DNA of 64,000 nucleotides from Argyresthia goedartella (lineage: Eukaryota; Arthropoda; Insecta; Lepidoptera; Argyresthiidae). The notes beneath the pieces were generated by a model. The model ran no database searches, was not told the origin of the DNA, and worked only from the letters and a program-made list of their open reading frames with translations. Below are positions 1 through 10,283 of the stretch, piece by piece; the first letter of the stretch is position 1; each line of letters opens with the position of its first letter. Both the position numbers and the translations under genes were made by a program. The DNA lies in assembly GCA_949825045.1 (NCBI GenBank), contig OX463813.1, forward strand, positions 2,294,001 through 2,358,000, read 5' to 3'.

Positions 1-564
1 AGGCTTCTATGGACTATCAGGGTGGCATGAAGTATAAAGAGGCACCAAACACTGAATAGTTGGAGCACGTGGTAAAGGTCGTCTGTGCAGTGTCGTGGCT
101 ATTTTGCCATGGCTTTAAGTACGGGTCTTTGAGCTCTCTCCACTTCAAGTAGCGCTGTTTTGCGCGAGCCTCCTCAGATTAAGATAAAATATGTGATCAG
201 TTTGTTTCATTGTTCTGGTTGTTTTTCATCGTCCCGCAGTAGTGTTCTATGATCCAGCGCGCAGAAGGCGGAGCTGATGCTCTTGTTTTATGAAAGCAGA
301 TATATTTTGTCTTCTTAACGTTCAATGTTAGTAGGTTTTTGTTAAGCCAGGCGTACACGCTTCTAAGAGCTGTCTCTGCACTTGAGTACCTTTTCATTCT
401 TTGTCGTTTATTATTATGGCCGCGTCATCTGCATAGAACGGAAGGTGGAAATTGTTACTATTTAGAACTGATATATGATACATGTATGCCAAGAACAGTG
501 TTGGCCCCAAGATGCTGCCTTGTGGCACCACAAAGGAGATGTATTTCAGGTCGCTCTTCAGGTA

Positions 565-822
565 TCAAATTTTCACTTGGTGGGTTCTGCAGGACAGATA
601 GCTCTCGAACCAATCCAAGGCTACGCCTCTCATCCCCAGTCCTTCCAGTTTCTTAAACAGGACGGGGACGGACATTGTATCGAAGGCTTTAGCAAGGTCT
701 AGAAAGACTCTGACGCACCGCTCGGCCCTGTCTAAGAAATTTGTCACCCGTTTGGTCAGTGCACTGACTGCATCTTTGGAGGACATGTTTCTCCTGAAAC
801 TAAACTGTTGTGGGAATAACAA
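565..822 (-). pseudogene. Reverse transcriptase fragment of the decayed LINE
   Basis: An 85-codon open stretch contains FLDLAKAFDTM, the catalytic motif A region of non-LTR reverse transcriptases (first aspartate present), followed by GLGMRGVALDWFESYLSCRTHQV, which is the usual helix after motif A. Upstream it starts in QFSFRRNMSSKDAV, the equivalent of the GFR..HST motif. Motif C (YADD-type) is not in this open stretch and the frame is lost downstream. It is a relic. Confidence 0.75.
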
Positions 823-1226
823 GTTGTTTCCTTCCAGGTAGTCAGCTAGTCGTTTGTTTATAATACGTTCGAAGACTTAAGCAAACACAGACAGCATGGA
901 AATTGACCGATAATTAGCAGGGTTGGTTTTTGGACCAGTTTTATGTATGGGTATGACTAGGGCTGATATCCAGATCTCCGGTAACTGTCATGATGCAAGA
1001 CTGACATTGTATATGTGTGCAAGAGGTAAGACCACACACGTTTAAATAGATTTAGTTAAGCTATTTTCAATGCCATCCATACCCGATGCTTTGTAGTCTG
1101 CTAGTCCTCTAATCAGTGTTCATATTTCGTTCTCGTCGGTTAGTTTGAGAAAAAAAGAGCCTCCTGTGGGTGAAGTGGAGTTTTCAATAAAATTTACTTT
1201 ACTACCGCGATGCCGTAAAACTCCTA

Positions 1227-1293
1227 TTTGTATAGAAAAATCACGTGACCAGTGAGTCGCAAACTCGCTAGTCACGTGACTTTGCTATACAAA
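1227..1293. repeat. 67-bp palindrome with paired CACGTG motifs inside the LINE remnant
   Basis: TTTGTATAG and then TCACGTGAC on the left arm are mirrored by GTCACGTGA and then CTATACAAA on the right arm. The centre (AGTGAGT/ACTCGCT) also pairs. It interrupts the LINE remnant between the two coding fragments, so it is probably a tiny palindromic insertion. No target duplication was resolved. Confidence 0.55.
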
Positions 1294-1639
1294 GTGGCTT
1301 TTTACTGGTCCTCTTCCTGTCTATATTTTAGAGGCCAAGCAATATTTTCAGTTTCACCGGAGCATTTTAGGATCTTGTTCGACAGAGAAGAGCCGACAGA
1401 GGTGAAGTACTCGTTGCATCTGTTGAGCGATTTCCTAGCGTGATCTGTTAGTTTGAGCAGGTCCGAAGGTACTGGAGTTGATTTGCGTGAGTACTTAACA
1501 GATGTTTTTGATTATTTCCCAAAGTTTTTTTGGGTTGCCTGAATTGTGATTTAGCTGTTGCTGTTTGTAGTTGTGCCTCATTGTGTGCAGAAGGTCGAGA
1601 CAGTAGTTTCTGTATCTACTGTATATGAGCTTTGCTGTT

Positions 1640-1972
1640 TCATCTTTGGGGTTGTTTTTTGTTTTTAGGTGTAGCGCATCTTATCAGTTCAGTTGTCATC
1701 CACGATTTCTTATTGAACTTGAGTCTGCTGACGGTACTGTATTTGGAATTAGTTGCGACGATATCTTCCACGGTCTTTGTGAATAATCCCACTACCTCAG
1801 AGACCAAAGATGACCCGATTACACATGACAAGTCGACATTCTGTAAGTCGTTGCGTATGGCGTCGTGGTCTATTCTAGTTTTTACACGTTTTTTGGGCTT
1901 GTAATTTGAACGCTTGTCTGCTAGAGCATGCATCACAACCATATGGTCCGTTATGTCTGAGTAACAGATCAC
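1640..1972 (-). pseudogene. Endonuclease C-terminus and linker of the decayed LINE
   Basis: The open stretch begins YSDITDHMVVM, which matches the SDH..V end of APE-type LINE endonucleases (TDH here). It continues into the basic linker that precedes the reverse transcriptase, ending FNKKSWMTTELIR, similar to the PW(I/M)T.EL motif of these linkers. It lies between the endonuclease remnants to the right and the reverse transcriptase remnant to the left, as expected for one minus-strand ORF2. Confidence 0.6.
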
Positions 1973-3629
1973 ACCTTCAACATCCTCACCTGTGGGAACA
2001 AAGTCATGGTCCAGGCAAGAGTTTCCTTTAATCAGTTTTGTTATTTATTTTTTTAGACCAAACTCAATCAGCAAACATAGTTAGTTGGTACGGCCCTCGT
2101 CATCAAACGTGACAGAGCCTGGAATTCTGTTTATATTAATATCACATGCAAGTACGACATTTTGATTGTTTCCCAGTCTATTGAGCATGTTGCTTAAGTC
2201 GTCGTTGAAGAATTAAAGTTTTCTTTATCTGCATATCGCCAAAATTATCGCGCATTTTTTAATTTCTAGAGTTACGCAGTTAGTCTCTCTAAATGTTGGT
2301 TCGTGTACGTGGGTCTCGAAGTGGTTCCTTAGTAAACCACTACCTCGCTGGCTTAGATTGTGTGGTAAATTGAGCTTATGAAGTTTTCAATAGTGGGGAT
2401 AATGGTGTTTTCATTAAGCCAGCATTCTGTAAGAGTTACAACGTCAAAGTAAATATTCAAGCGACCAAGCAAAACAAAGTAATTAAAGTTGATGCTTCAT
2501 ATATTGAAGTTTAAGATGCTTAGGTTAGGGTGCAAGCACCTATGAGGTTTTTACAACTTTCAGGTATGTCTACAAAGTGGCATGGTGTCTCATGTATGTT
2601 ATCTAGATCATATGATAAACTTTCCTTTATGTAATTTCTTGGTGGAATAAGTTATTGTGATTGGTACAGATGAGCTTTGGTACGAAATATTATGTGTGTT
2701 ATGTGTTCAATTGGGAGTGATGACGACGGAGATTGAGTCATTGTTTTGTGGGAGCTCTTCTGTGGGTGGGATGATATCGGTCTCGATGGCTGGTCTCATT
2801 CTTACTCGGTAATGATTACTGATAGGTACTCGAGCATTGGAGACAACAGCTTCGTTATAACACAGTTTATTAACTTTAGGGCACGAATCATGTTCTAGAC
2901 ACAAAATAATGACACTTGACACTGGGAGCACTAGTTACAGAACAATCGCACTGAACACGGGGAGTACTAAATACATAATAACCACACTAGTCACGGGGAC
3001 TGGCTAGTCCAATAATGTGGGAGGAGGTGCGCTCCGTACGACTGCTCGGTTATAGACTGACCCGCTGACTGGCGCACACGCCCTTTTTATAGCATGCACA
3101 GCTAACCTTCCAATTTATTGGCCCAACCTAGGCGAATGCATGTATCGCTTGTGTCACCCACACACAACACACACAATAGCTGTAACTAAAAGTTTTCACT
3201 TGACACACTCTCGGTGTTTGTTTGTGCGTTTACTTTACTTTGTGAAGCGGATTCACACACTCGCCGCCCCCGCTCTTCTCTCTTCGGCTCTTCTCCCCGC
3301 CCGTCGTGTGCTCACTGCGCCCGCAGTGACGTCATCGCATCGCGGCTGCCTACGTGCTTCTAAAGCTAGAAGCGCAGGACACGTCGCGGTGCCGCCACCA
3401 CCACCCACGGACCGACCCCAAACGGAGAGGAGGAAGGAGAAGAAGGAGAGGAACACGCCCGTCTCCGGAGTTGACCCTACGCAGCACCTGTGGTGTTGAT
3501 CGACTGCTCGCCGGCACTTCACTGGGCCTCTTCGGATTTATTCGAGGTCTCACCCGGTGGAGGAAGACCGCGTTAAGTCGGCACCACAGACCCTGCATAA
3601 CTCCGGAGAAGTAAGAGGAAGACCCCGTT

Positions 3630-5729
3630 TTGAAGTTGAACGAGATGAAGAGAAGCCGCAAGCCGGAGGACCCTCCCCCCCCGCCCCCCGACGAGCCGGA
3701 TCCGCCTGATGTGCGGATCCAAATCGACCGACGACGGCGCCGGGTCATCCAGGTCGTTAAGCGCGACATCTTCACCGGCGAGACCTTCGACCTCGCCGGC
3801 AACCTGCTGCAGAGGCGACAACCCGGCGCTACCTCCAGCCCTATCCTGGGTACCTCGACCCACGAGGGGGGTATGGAAGAGTTCTTCCGCCCCCCCCCCC
3901 CCGACTCACCAACTGAATTCCCGGCCGAGGTGCCGGCAAATGAAGACGCAGCCTGCAGAGCCGCGGCAACCGCCCTGCTCGCCTCCTTATCGCCGCCACC
4001 ACCGCCGGCGATGAAGAAAAGCCCGGTGCGGCCGACGCTGCCGACGAAGTTCCCCAACCTCAACCTGGGGAACGCACCGGGGGCCGTCCCGAGGCCCCCT
4101 AACCCGCTCATACGGGTGCTACAGGGGTCTGCGCAGACAGAGTCGCGCGACCCCAGCATTAGCAGTGAGTGGGCGGAGCCAGCGTTGGCCACGCCCCCCG
4201 TCGCACCAACCATACCCACCGCCGACACACCGAACCCGGACTCGACGGAGGCATCAATAATAGAAGCCGAGATGGTTGAGATACCGCAGACCACGCCCCC
4301 AAGCGGGGTTTCTTACGCCGCGGCCCTGTCGCAGCCGCCGAAGCCCCAATCGCCGCGACCCACCACACCGCCAACGACCGCCACCACAGAGCCCAAGCCG
4401 AAGAGGAACCACCCGCCCATCGTGGTGGAGAACCTGCCGGCTTGGACAAGTCACTTTGCCCGGCTCAAGGAGAGCCTAGGCAATGCCCCCAACGCGCGAC
4501 CCTTTGGAAAGGGGGTCCGCTTTACGCCACAGAGCCCGGAGGAATACCGGCAAATTGTCCGGTACCTGGACGAGGCGGCCCGCGCCGACAAGACCATCTC
4601 ATGGTTTTGTTACTCTCTGGACGCGGACCGCCCCTTCAAGATTGCCATCCGAGGGCTACCGGCAACCACCCTGCCCGAAGAGGTCGCCGCAGCACTGGCG
4701 AGCCTTGGATTCCCAACACAGCACGTCCGCCAAATCCCCGGCCGGATGGGCCGCGCCGGCTGCCTTTTCTTCGCCCTGCTGGCGGAGAAGCAGACCCCCG
4801 GCAGCATCGAGAGGCTCTACAGGGTGAAGGAGCTGCTCTGCATGCCGGGCATCACCATCGAGGGATGGCGCGGCCCGAAGGGGCCCTCGCAGAGCCATCG
4901 ATGCCAGTCGTTCGGCCACTCCTCGACCAACTGTCGCCGCCCTGTACGCTGCGTGCGATGTGGAGAAGGGCACGCAGCTACTGACTGCCAGCGGCCAAAG
5001 TCAGAGGCCGCCACCTGCGCAAACTGCGGCCAAGGCCACCCGGCCAACAGCCGCCGATGCAAGGCGCTGAAGGAGGAAGCGCGCAAGCGCGGCATCACCA
5101 TCGCGCCGCCACTGCCACCCCAACAACAGCGCCCCAAGAAAACCACGCGCCCAACGGCCCGCCCGGCTGCCCAACCCACGGCCCGCACGGCTGCCCAACT
5201 CGCGGCCCGCAGGGCCCCTCAACCTGCGACCCATGCCGCCACTCAACCCGAGGCCCGCCCCGGCCCCTCCACACACCCAGATGTGGAGCCGCTGGGGTCA
5301 CCAACGTCGCCGCCGATAAAGCGCCCCCGCCTTACCCAGCCGGGCGAGACCAAGGGCGCCACCATCAGAACGCCAGCCAACCCGCCCACCACCCGAGGCG
5401 AAGAGGCGAAACCCCGAAGGAAGCGGGGCAAGAAGCGCCGCAATAAGAAAAAGGCGTCTGAAGAGCCTGCCGCCGAGCCGCCACTTGAGCCCGCCCAACC
5501 TGCGAGCCGCCCCCCAGTGCCAGCCCGCCCCCGCCCACGGGAGCCGGCAGCACCCGCAGCCCTATCCACGGAGCGCCAGGAGGCTCCACTCATGGCCGCG
5601 CTGCTCGACGCCATCGACCTTATCAGCGCGGCCATACAGGCGATCGTGGATAGACGCGATCCGTTGCTGCCCCTGCTGCGGGGGTTATCCACACTGAAGG
5701 CCACAATCTCGTCCGGACACAATGCCTAA
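3630..5729 (+). CDS. ORF1 (gag-like, zinc-knuckle RNA-binding protein) of the jockey LINE
   Basis: This intact 699-aa frame would make the protein that coats LINE RNA and forms the ribonucleoprotein. The first 230 residues are proline-rich and low in complexity. Residues about 260-420 are the conserved gag-like region of jockey elements. CCHC zinc knuckles follow at about 423-477. The first reads SHRCQSFGHSSTNC, in which serine stands where the first knuckle cysteine normally is; the second (CVRCGEGHAATDC) and third (CANCGQGH..) look normal. After that come a long Pro/Ala/Arg-rich tail and a basic KRGKKRRNKKK stretch. The start at 3646 (the second Met, 5 codons on) is an equally possible initiator. 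The stop overlaps the ORF2 start in ATGCCTAA. Several long minus-strand frames over it are GC-composition shadows. Confidence 0.85.
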   Translation: MKLNEMKRSRKPEDPPPPPPDEPDPPDVRIQIDRRRRRVIQVVKRDIFTGETFDLAGNLLQRRQPGATSSPILGTSTHEGGMEEFFRPPPPDSPTEFPAEVPANEDAACRAAATALLASLSPPPPPAMKKSPVRPTLPTKFPNLNLGNAPGAVPRPPNPLIRVLQGSAQTESRDPSISSEWAEPALATPPVAPTIPTADTPNPDSTEASIIEAEMVEIPQTTPPSGVSYAAALSQPPKPQSPRPTTPPTTATTEPKPKRNHPPIVVENLPAWTSHFARLKESLGNAPNARPFGKGVRFTPQSPEEYRQIVRYLDEAARADKTISWFCYSLDADRPFKIAIRGLPATTLPEEVAAALASLGFPTQHVRQIPGRMGRAGCLFFALLAEKQTPGSIERLYRVKELLCMPGITIEGWRGPKGPSQSHRCQSFGHSSTNCRRPVRCVRCGEGHAATDCQRPKSEAATCANCGQGHPANSRRCKALKEEARKRGITIAPPLPPQQQRPKKTTRPTARPAAQPTARTAAQLAARRAPQPATHAATQPEARPGPSTHPDVEPLGSPTSPPIKRPRLTQPGETKGATIRTPANPPTTRGEEAKPRRKRGKKRRNKKKASEEPAAEPPLEPAQPASRPPVPARPRPREPAAPAALSTERQEAPLMAALLDAIDLISAAIQAIVDRRDPLLPLLRGLSTLKATISSGHNA

Positions 5730-6678
5730 AGACCTAAGGCTTGTGTACTGGAACCCGGACGGGATCACCAACAAGATGCAAGACCTGAGGCTACTCGTGC
5801 AGGAGCATGATGTGCATGTCGTGCATCTGTGCGAGACGAAGCTGCACCCCAGCCGAGAGCTCCGACTGCCCAACTTCTTCGTGTACCGCCGCGACGAGTT
5901 ATCTCCGAGGGACGTGCCGTACAGAGGCACGGCGGTTCTCGTGAGACGGGACCTCGTCCACGAAGAGTTGGAGCTGCCCGCCTTCAAGACGACGCGGTCC
6001 ATAGGCGTTCGTCTGAAGACGGCCGACACGGAGCTCAAAGTCTTCGCAGCCTACAAGCCTCCCGGCGACGTCCACCATTTCTACCCGGAAGACATCCGAG
6101 CGATCATGGAAGGAGCGACCCCCACACTGGTCGCAGGCGATCTCAACGCCAAGCACCACCAGTGGGGGTCCCACAGCATCAACTCCGCCGGAAGGGCCCT
6201 ACAGGAAGATGCTGAGAATTCCAACTACGAAGTTCTCAGCCCGGGGGCCCCGACACACTACCCGACGAACCCCATGCATCGCCCGGATGTACTAGACGTC
6301 GCCCTGGTCAAGAACGTACAGTTCCCCATCGCCATCGGGGAGCTGTACGACATCGACACCCCCCACCTGCCTATCTTGCTGGTCCTCGGGGTGGAGGCCG
6401 ATCTCACGTCGGCACCGCGTCCAAGAACGAAGACGGACTGGCACAAATACCAGCTGGAGTTGAACACAACGCAGCTCCCCGGCGGTGTTTCTACCAAGAA
6501 AGAGGTAGAAGCCGCGGCAGTGGCCACCACCACAGCCATCACCACCGCTCAAGCCGCAGCCACCACCACCAAGCCACCGCCGGTTTTGCGGAAGGAGAGG
6601 CTCCCTCCACACCTCCGCAAGAAGCTGGACTCAAGCTCCGTCTTCGTCGAACCTGGCACCACACGCGCTGCCCTGTGA
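5722..6678 (+). pseudogene. ORF2 part 1: APE-type endonuclease (ends at a frameshift)
   Basis: The first 318 codons of ORF2 hold the apurinic-type endonuclease that nicks target DNA for target-primed reverse transcription. Seen in order: RLVYWNPDGI (N motif), LCETKL (catalytic Glu), VFAAYKPP, VAGDLNAKHHQWGS (Asp/Asn motif), and PDVLDVAL (Asp). The final motif is DTPHLPIL where family members usually have SDHLP, so the Asp of the last Asp-His pair is replaced by Pro while the His remains. The frame ends at 6676-6678. The coding potential continues in the -1 frame from about 6675, so a single indel separates this part from the reverse transcriptase. Confidence 0.85.
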
Positions 6679-8429
6679 TCAGGGCGGAGATCAACCGGCT
6701 CGGAGAAGAACTGCGCGCGGGCATCATCGAGCTGAGGGGACAGTCCTGGGAGCGCACTATCGACCAGGCCTCCCAAGATGACACCGCCCTTCACCGCCTG
6801 AACCGCAGCCTGACATCAACTCCCGAGCCGGTCTGCCCCATGTCTGATCACACGGGCAGGCGCCGCTACGCCGCACGAGATCGAGCCGCCATCCTGGCGG
6901 ACCACTTCGCTGGGCAGTTCCAGCCCAACCCCATCGCCGACTACGAGCACAACGCCGCTGTTGTGGAGCGCGTAGAGCGCTTCCTGGCGGCCCCCGCGCC
7001 TCCCCTCGCCGGCGACTACTTCATGTCGCCCCGCGAAGTCCGGAAGGTGGCCCTGAAGCTGAACCAGCGGAAGGCCCCGGGCCCGGACGGAGTCGTCGCG
7101 GGGGCCCTAGTACAGCTGCCAAGGAGAGCCGTCGTCTCGCTGACGCGGCTGTTCAACGGCATCCTGCGCACCGGTCACTTCCCCGCCCTCTGGAAGGAGG
7201 GCAAGGTGATCGTCATCCCCAAGCCGGGGAAAGACAGAAGACACCCGGGAGGCTACCGCCCGATCACCCTGCTGCCTCATATCGCCAAGCTGTTTGAGCG
7301 CCTGCTGTTACGGAGAATCCTGCCCCACATCCAGCTGAGGGCAGAGCCACATGACTTCCGTGACAGCCACAGCACGACGCTCCAGCTGGCGAGAGTCCTG
7401 CACTACCTGGCGTCGGAGCTGAACAGGGGCCGTTACACCGTCGGGGTCTTTCTTGACATCGAGAAGGCCTTTGACCGAGTGTGGCACGAGGGGCTCCTCT
7501 TCAAGCTCCTGGACGCAGGTGTGCCCCCAATGATCGGGCAGATCGTGGCCTCCTTCCTGGAAGACCGGCGGTTCTTCGTCTCGGTCGAGAACGCACACTC
7601 CCAGACGAAGGCTACCAGCGCAGGAGTCCCGCAAGGCAGCTGTCTTTCGCCGGTGCTCTACGCGCTCTACACCAACGACATCCCCACACTCGAGGGCCAT
7701 CTCGAGGAGGGGGTGGAAGACGTTGTGCTCGCCCTCTACGTGGACGACAGCGCCTACTTCGCGTCGTCGCGCAAAATCGAGCTCGCTTGCAGGAAGATGC
7801 AGCGACTCCTGGACCTGCTGCCGCCCTGGCTGGACAAGTGGCGGACCGCGGAGAATGTCGGGAAGACAACAGCCCTGTTGACCACCCGCTCCCGCCGTCC
7901 GACCCCGCTACAGCTGAGGGGCCGGGACATCGAGTGGCAATCGACGGTGAAATACCTCGGTTGCAACATCGACTGCTCGCTGCGCATGGTCCCGATGGTG
8001 CAACACTGCATCAACCGGGCCAAAGCCACGCGGGCAATGCTCCGGCCTGTCCTGTCGTCCAGCCTGCCTCTGAGAGCCAAGCTGCGGGTGTACAAGGCCT
8101 ATGTGCGCTCGCGGCTCACCTACGCGGCTCCAGCATGGTATGCCCTACTGTCGAAGACCTAGAAGGCACGGCTGCAGCGGTTCCAGAACATCTCCCTGCG
8201 GGTGATCACAGGAGCCGGGCGGTACGTGCGCAACACCACCATCATGAGGGATACCCGGATGCCCACCGTGGAGAAATTCGTCGCGCGGCTGGCACGGCGC
8301 ATGTACGATTGCGCCGACAACAGCTGCCACGCACATCTCCACGACATTGCTCCGCATCACGCACGACCGCCTGAAGGCAGACCACTCCCAAGAAAAGAGT
8401 TGCTGCTCATCCCACTGTCGCCAGTGTAA
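6675..8429 (+). pseudogene. ORF2 part 2: reverse transcriptase, with an in-frame amber stop
   Basis: This continues ORF2 after the frameshift. Visible blocks: NQRKAPGPDGV (motif 0/1), YRPITLLPHIAKLFERLL, HDFRDSHSTTLQL, FLDIEKAFDRVWH (motif A), GVPQGSCLSPVLYALYTNDIP (motif B), ALYVDDSAYFA (motif C, YVDD), and KYLGCNIDCSL. A TAG at 8160-8162 interrupts the frame. The same frame runs on to 8429 through the usual C-terminal LQRFQNISLRVITGA block, so the stop is a point lesion rather than the real end. No RNase H domain is seen. All catalytic aspartates are present, so the element died recently or only through these two lesions. Confidence 0.87.
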
Positions 8430-8755
8430 GCCCGCAGAAGAGGGCGAAAGCACGGCACAGTGAAGAAGAAGAAGCTCCCGCACCGTTGTCGCCAGTGTAT
8501 GCCAATAGACGGCGAAAGCACAGCACAACGAAGACCACGCGAGGCCCCTGACAAGTAGGGGCCACCCAAGACCGGGGGGGGACGTTACTCCCCGAGTTGA
8601 CGCCGCGGGCATGAGGCAACCATAAGACCTCGACCCCGCAACCGTAGTGGTTCTCGCGCTCCGCGCGAGAACACACTCCGCGGACCACACGGCTTGTGTC
8701 ACCGTACTTATCTCTACTACCTTACGCTATAGCTATGGCTCAATTTGTACACTAC

Positions 8756-8757
<2 letters not shown>
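8430..8757 (+). other. 3' UTR of the jockey LINE with an imperfect direct duplication
   Basis: GC-rich non-coding DNA follows ORF2. A unit beginning TGTCGCCAGTGTA, with a shared GGCGAAAGCAC further in, occurs at about 8415 and again at about 8488. Each copy also encloses a GGCGAAAGCAC...AAG block. A run of eight G's precedes ACGTTACTCC near 8573. No gene is seen. Confidence 0.6.
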
Positions 8758-8795
<38 letters not shown>

Positions 8796-8802
8796 TATAC
8801 AG
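8758..8802. repeat. (AT)n microsatellite at the LINE 3' end
   Basis: An uninterrupted AT dinucleotide run follows TACGACAT directly and probably grew from the element's 3' tail. Confidence 0.85.
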
Positions 8803-9142
8803 GTGATCAATCCAAATGGGTCAATAGGGAGTAGTTAGAAACTATGAGAGATAAGGACGTCTGTTCTTAGTAACCATGGCTTCGATTTATATTTAATAAT
8901 AATGACATTCAAAATTTTTTTTAACTGTCATACATAACTGTATATTGCTTTCTAAACAGAAAGAGACCTATAACCACCAATTCGGTTCTGTGAAAGTACG
9001 TGGGGTCCCGTGCCGATGGCGGCTGTGCGGATGCGGAGTGAATAAATATCTTTATAGGGAAACAATTAAATATAGGGAGAATTTTATTGTAGAACTATAA
9101 TACAATAATATAATACTATAATATAATAAAATACTAGAAACA
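8803..9142. other. AT-rich spacer without recognisable features
   Basis: No open frame, repeat family or RNA gene could be recognised. It includes a short AATATA-rich stretch just before the SINE. Confidence 0.5.
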
Positions 9143-9379
9143 ACGACCCGAATAGCCGAGTCGGCAGTGACCCTGCCTACGAAGCCAAGGGTCCCGGGTT
9201 CGAGTCCCGGTGTGGGCAAATATTTGTTTGGTGAGAACGGATGTTTGTACCCTAGTCATGGTTGTTTATCTATCTAAGTATAGTATTCATCTATATAAGT
9301 ATGGGTATCGTTGTCTAGTACCCAAGATTCAGGGAATCCTAGTTTGGGGCTAGATCAATGTGTGTAAATAGTGTCCGAC

Positions 9380-9413
<34 letters not shown>
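9143..9413 (+). mobile_element. tRNA-derived SINE (family 1), complete copy
   Basis: The head carries RNA polymerase III promoter boxes: A box TAGCCGAGTCGG (9153 on) and B box GGTTCGAGTCCC. A conserved body follows (AAATATTTGTTTG, then CCTAGTCATGGTTGTTTATC, then AATCCTAGTTTGGGGCTAGA), and the tail is (ATT)n ending about 9413. Four further copies are in the window (42744, 43164, 47614, and 63712 in reverse). The tRNA-like head is not a functional tRNA gene: the acceptor stem does not close and the body is unrelated. Confidence 0.88.
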
Positions 9414-9414
<1 letters not shown>

Positions 9415-9556
9415 TTTGGTAGTTATGTTACTATTTGAGTAAAACAATATTTGATGAGAGTTTATCCGTTTTGGATAGGCAAAAAGAATATCTAATACCT
9501 CACCTATCTAAGACCTCAATATTTAATTATGGCAGTTTCGATGCTACTCCAAAACT

Positions 9557-9747
9557 AACCGGCCAAGTGCTAGTCGGACTTGCCCACGAATTGTTCCATA
9601 AAATCATATAAAAATAAACGCAATCGCAATGCAAACACACGTCTCTTGTATGGCGACACCATTTTTTTTTATTGCATATAGTTCATGATTTTTTGCTGTA
9701 GCGGCAACAGAATACTTGGCACCCTTTGGGTACGGAACCCTAAAAAT
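9557..9747 (+). repeat. Lepidoptera-type GGTACGGAACCC repeat, partial copy
   Basis: Starts AACCGGCCAAGTGCTAGTCGGACTTGC and ends CACCCTTTGGGTACGGAACCCTAAAAA. It shares TAGCGGCAACAGAA with the other copies. Most of the centre is missing compared with the copies at 10284 and 44516. Confidence 0.7.
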
Positions 9748-9808
9748 TATCTCCTAAACTTGTTGTGTCGCCTCTAGAAACGGCCTCACTAACCGTAGGT
9801 ATTGGATG

Positions 9809-9970
9809 GTGAGTGTGACCTGAGTACACACGACAACATGCACTAACGGAGCGCTGAACCGGGTGAGTGTGACCTGAGTACACACGACAACATGCACTAA
9901 CGGAGCGCTGAACCGGGTGAGTGCGACCTGAGTACACACGACAACATGCACTAACGGAGCGCTGAACCGG
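9809..9970. repeat. Tandem array: three 54-bp units
   Basis: The unit runs from GTGAGTGTGACC to GCGCTGAACCGG. Units start at 9809, 9863 and 9917 and are identical except one T to C in the third (GTGAGTGC). The 109-codon minus-strand frame through it is an artefact of a unit length divisible by three. With no spacers, it is not a CRISPR array. Confidence 0.9.
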
Positions 9971-10283
9971 AACCTGAACCAATAGCTATGATATAGCAAT
10001 GAGATATGATTCCTAGTCGGTGATATCTTGGGGTGTATGCGCTGTGCAGCGTTTGCTTTGCACACAAAACAACAAAGGATCACGCATTTTCACATACTCA
10101 GATGCAAAATTGTGTCTATATACGTCTATGGACTATAGTCAACGAATGATTCAAGATGGAAAAGTCGAAAGCAAAAAGTTTGACTTTGAAACTTTGTTTA
10201 GACTGTAGGAGACAAAAATACTAAAAGTCCTGATGCCGCTGAGGTGAGCCCTAGGAGAGGGGCACAAAGAAGATCCCGTTTCT

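Larger units (their letters stand above)
1..3000 (-). mobile_element. Decayed non-LTR retrotransposon (LINE), 3' end to the left
   Basis: Minus-strand fragments in LINE order run from right to left. A probable leader or ORF boundary lies at 2700-3000, the end of an APE-type endonuclease and linker at 1640-1972, and a reverse transcriptase block at 565-822. Between the blocks the frame is broken many times, so nothing is functional. The domain order is that of a CR1/jockey-like ORF2; the clade is not certain. The right boundary is a guess from the base-composition change near 3000-3250, where the next element starts. The 3' end lies beyond the window or has decayed. Confidence 0.7.
3240..8790 (+). 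mobile_element. Jockey-clade LINE, near full length, GC-rich
   Basis: A strongly GC-rich block stands out from the AT-rich surroundings. It has a leader from about 3240, ORF1 (3630-5729), ORF2 (5722 to 8429 with two lesions), and a 3' UTR with an imperfect internal duplication. It ends in an AT dinucleotide run at about 8758-8790 where a poly(A) or simple tail would be. The ORF1 zinc knuckles plus APE endonuclease plus YVDD reverse transcriptase without RNase H fit the jockey clade. The 5' limit is inferred from base composition; I could not find a convincing target duplication. It is a recent but dead copy. Confidence 0.8.

Noticed and set aside
3350..4294. 314-codon minus-strand frame opposite jockey ORF1
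   Set aside because: GC-rich antisense shadow; composition is Gly/Ser/Arg-rich with no domain, and the plus-strand gag frame explains the openness.
4159..5722. Many other minus- and plus-strand frames over jockey ORF1
   Set aside because: All overlap the zinc-knuckle ORF1 and have low-complexity translations.
9143..9220. tRNA gene (and similar heads at 42744, 43164, 47614, 60335)
   Set aside because: The A and B boxes belong to SINE heads: acceptor stems do not close and conserved SINE bodies follow.
9809..9970. CRISPR-like repeat or repetitive protein gene
   Set aside because: Three contiguous 54-bp units with no spacers; the long minus-strand frames arise because 54 is divisible by 3. 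Eukaryotic context.
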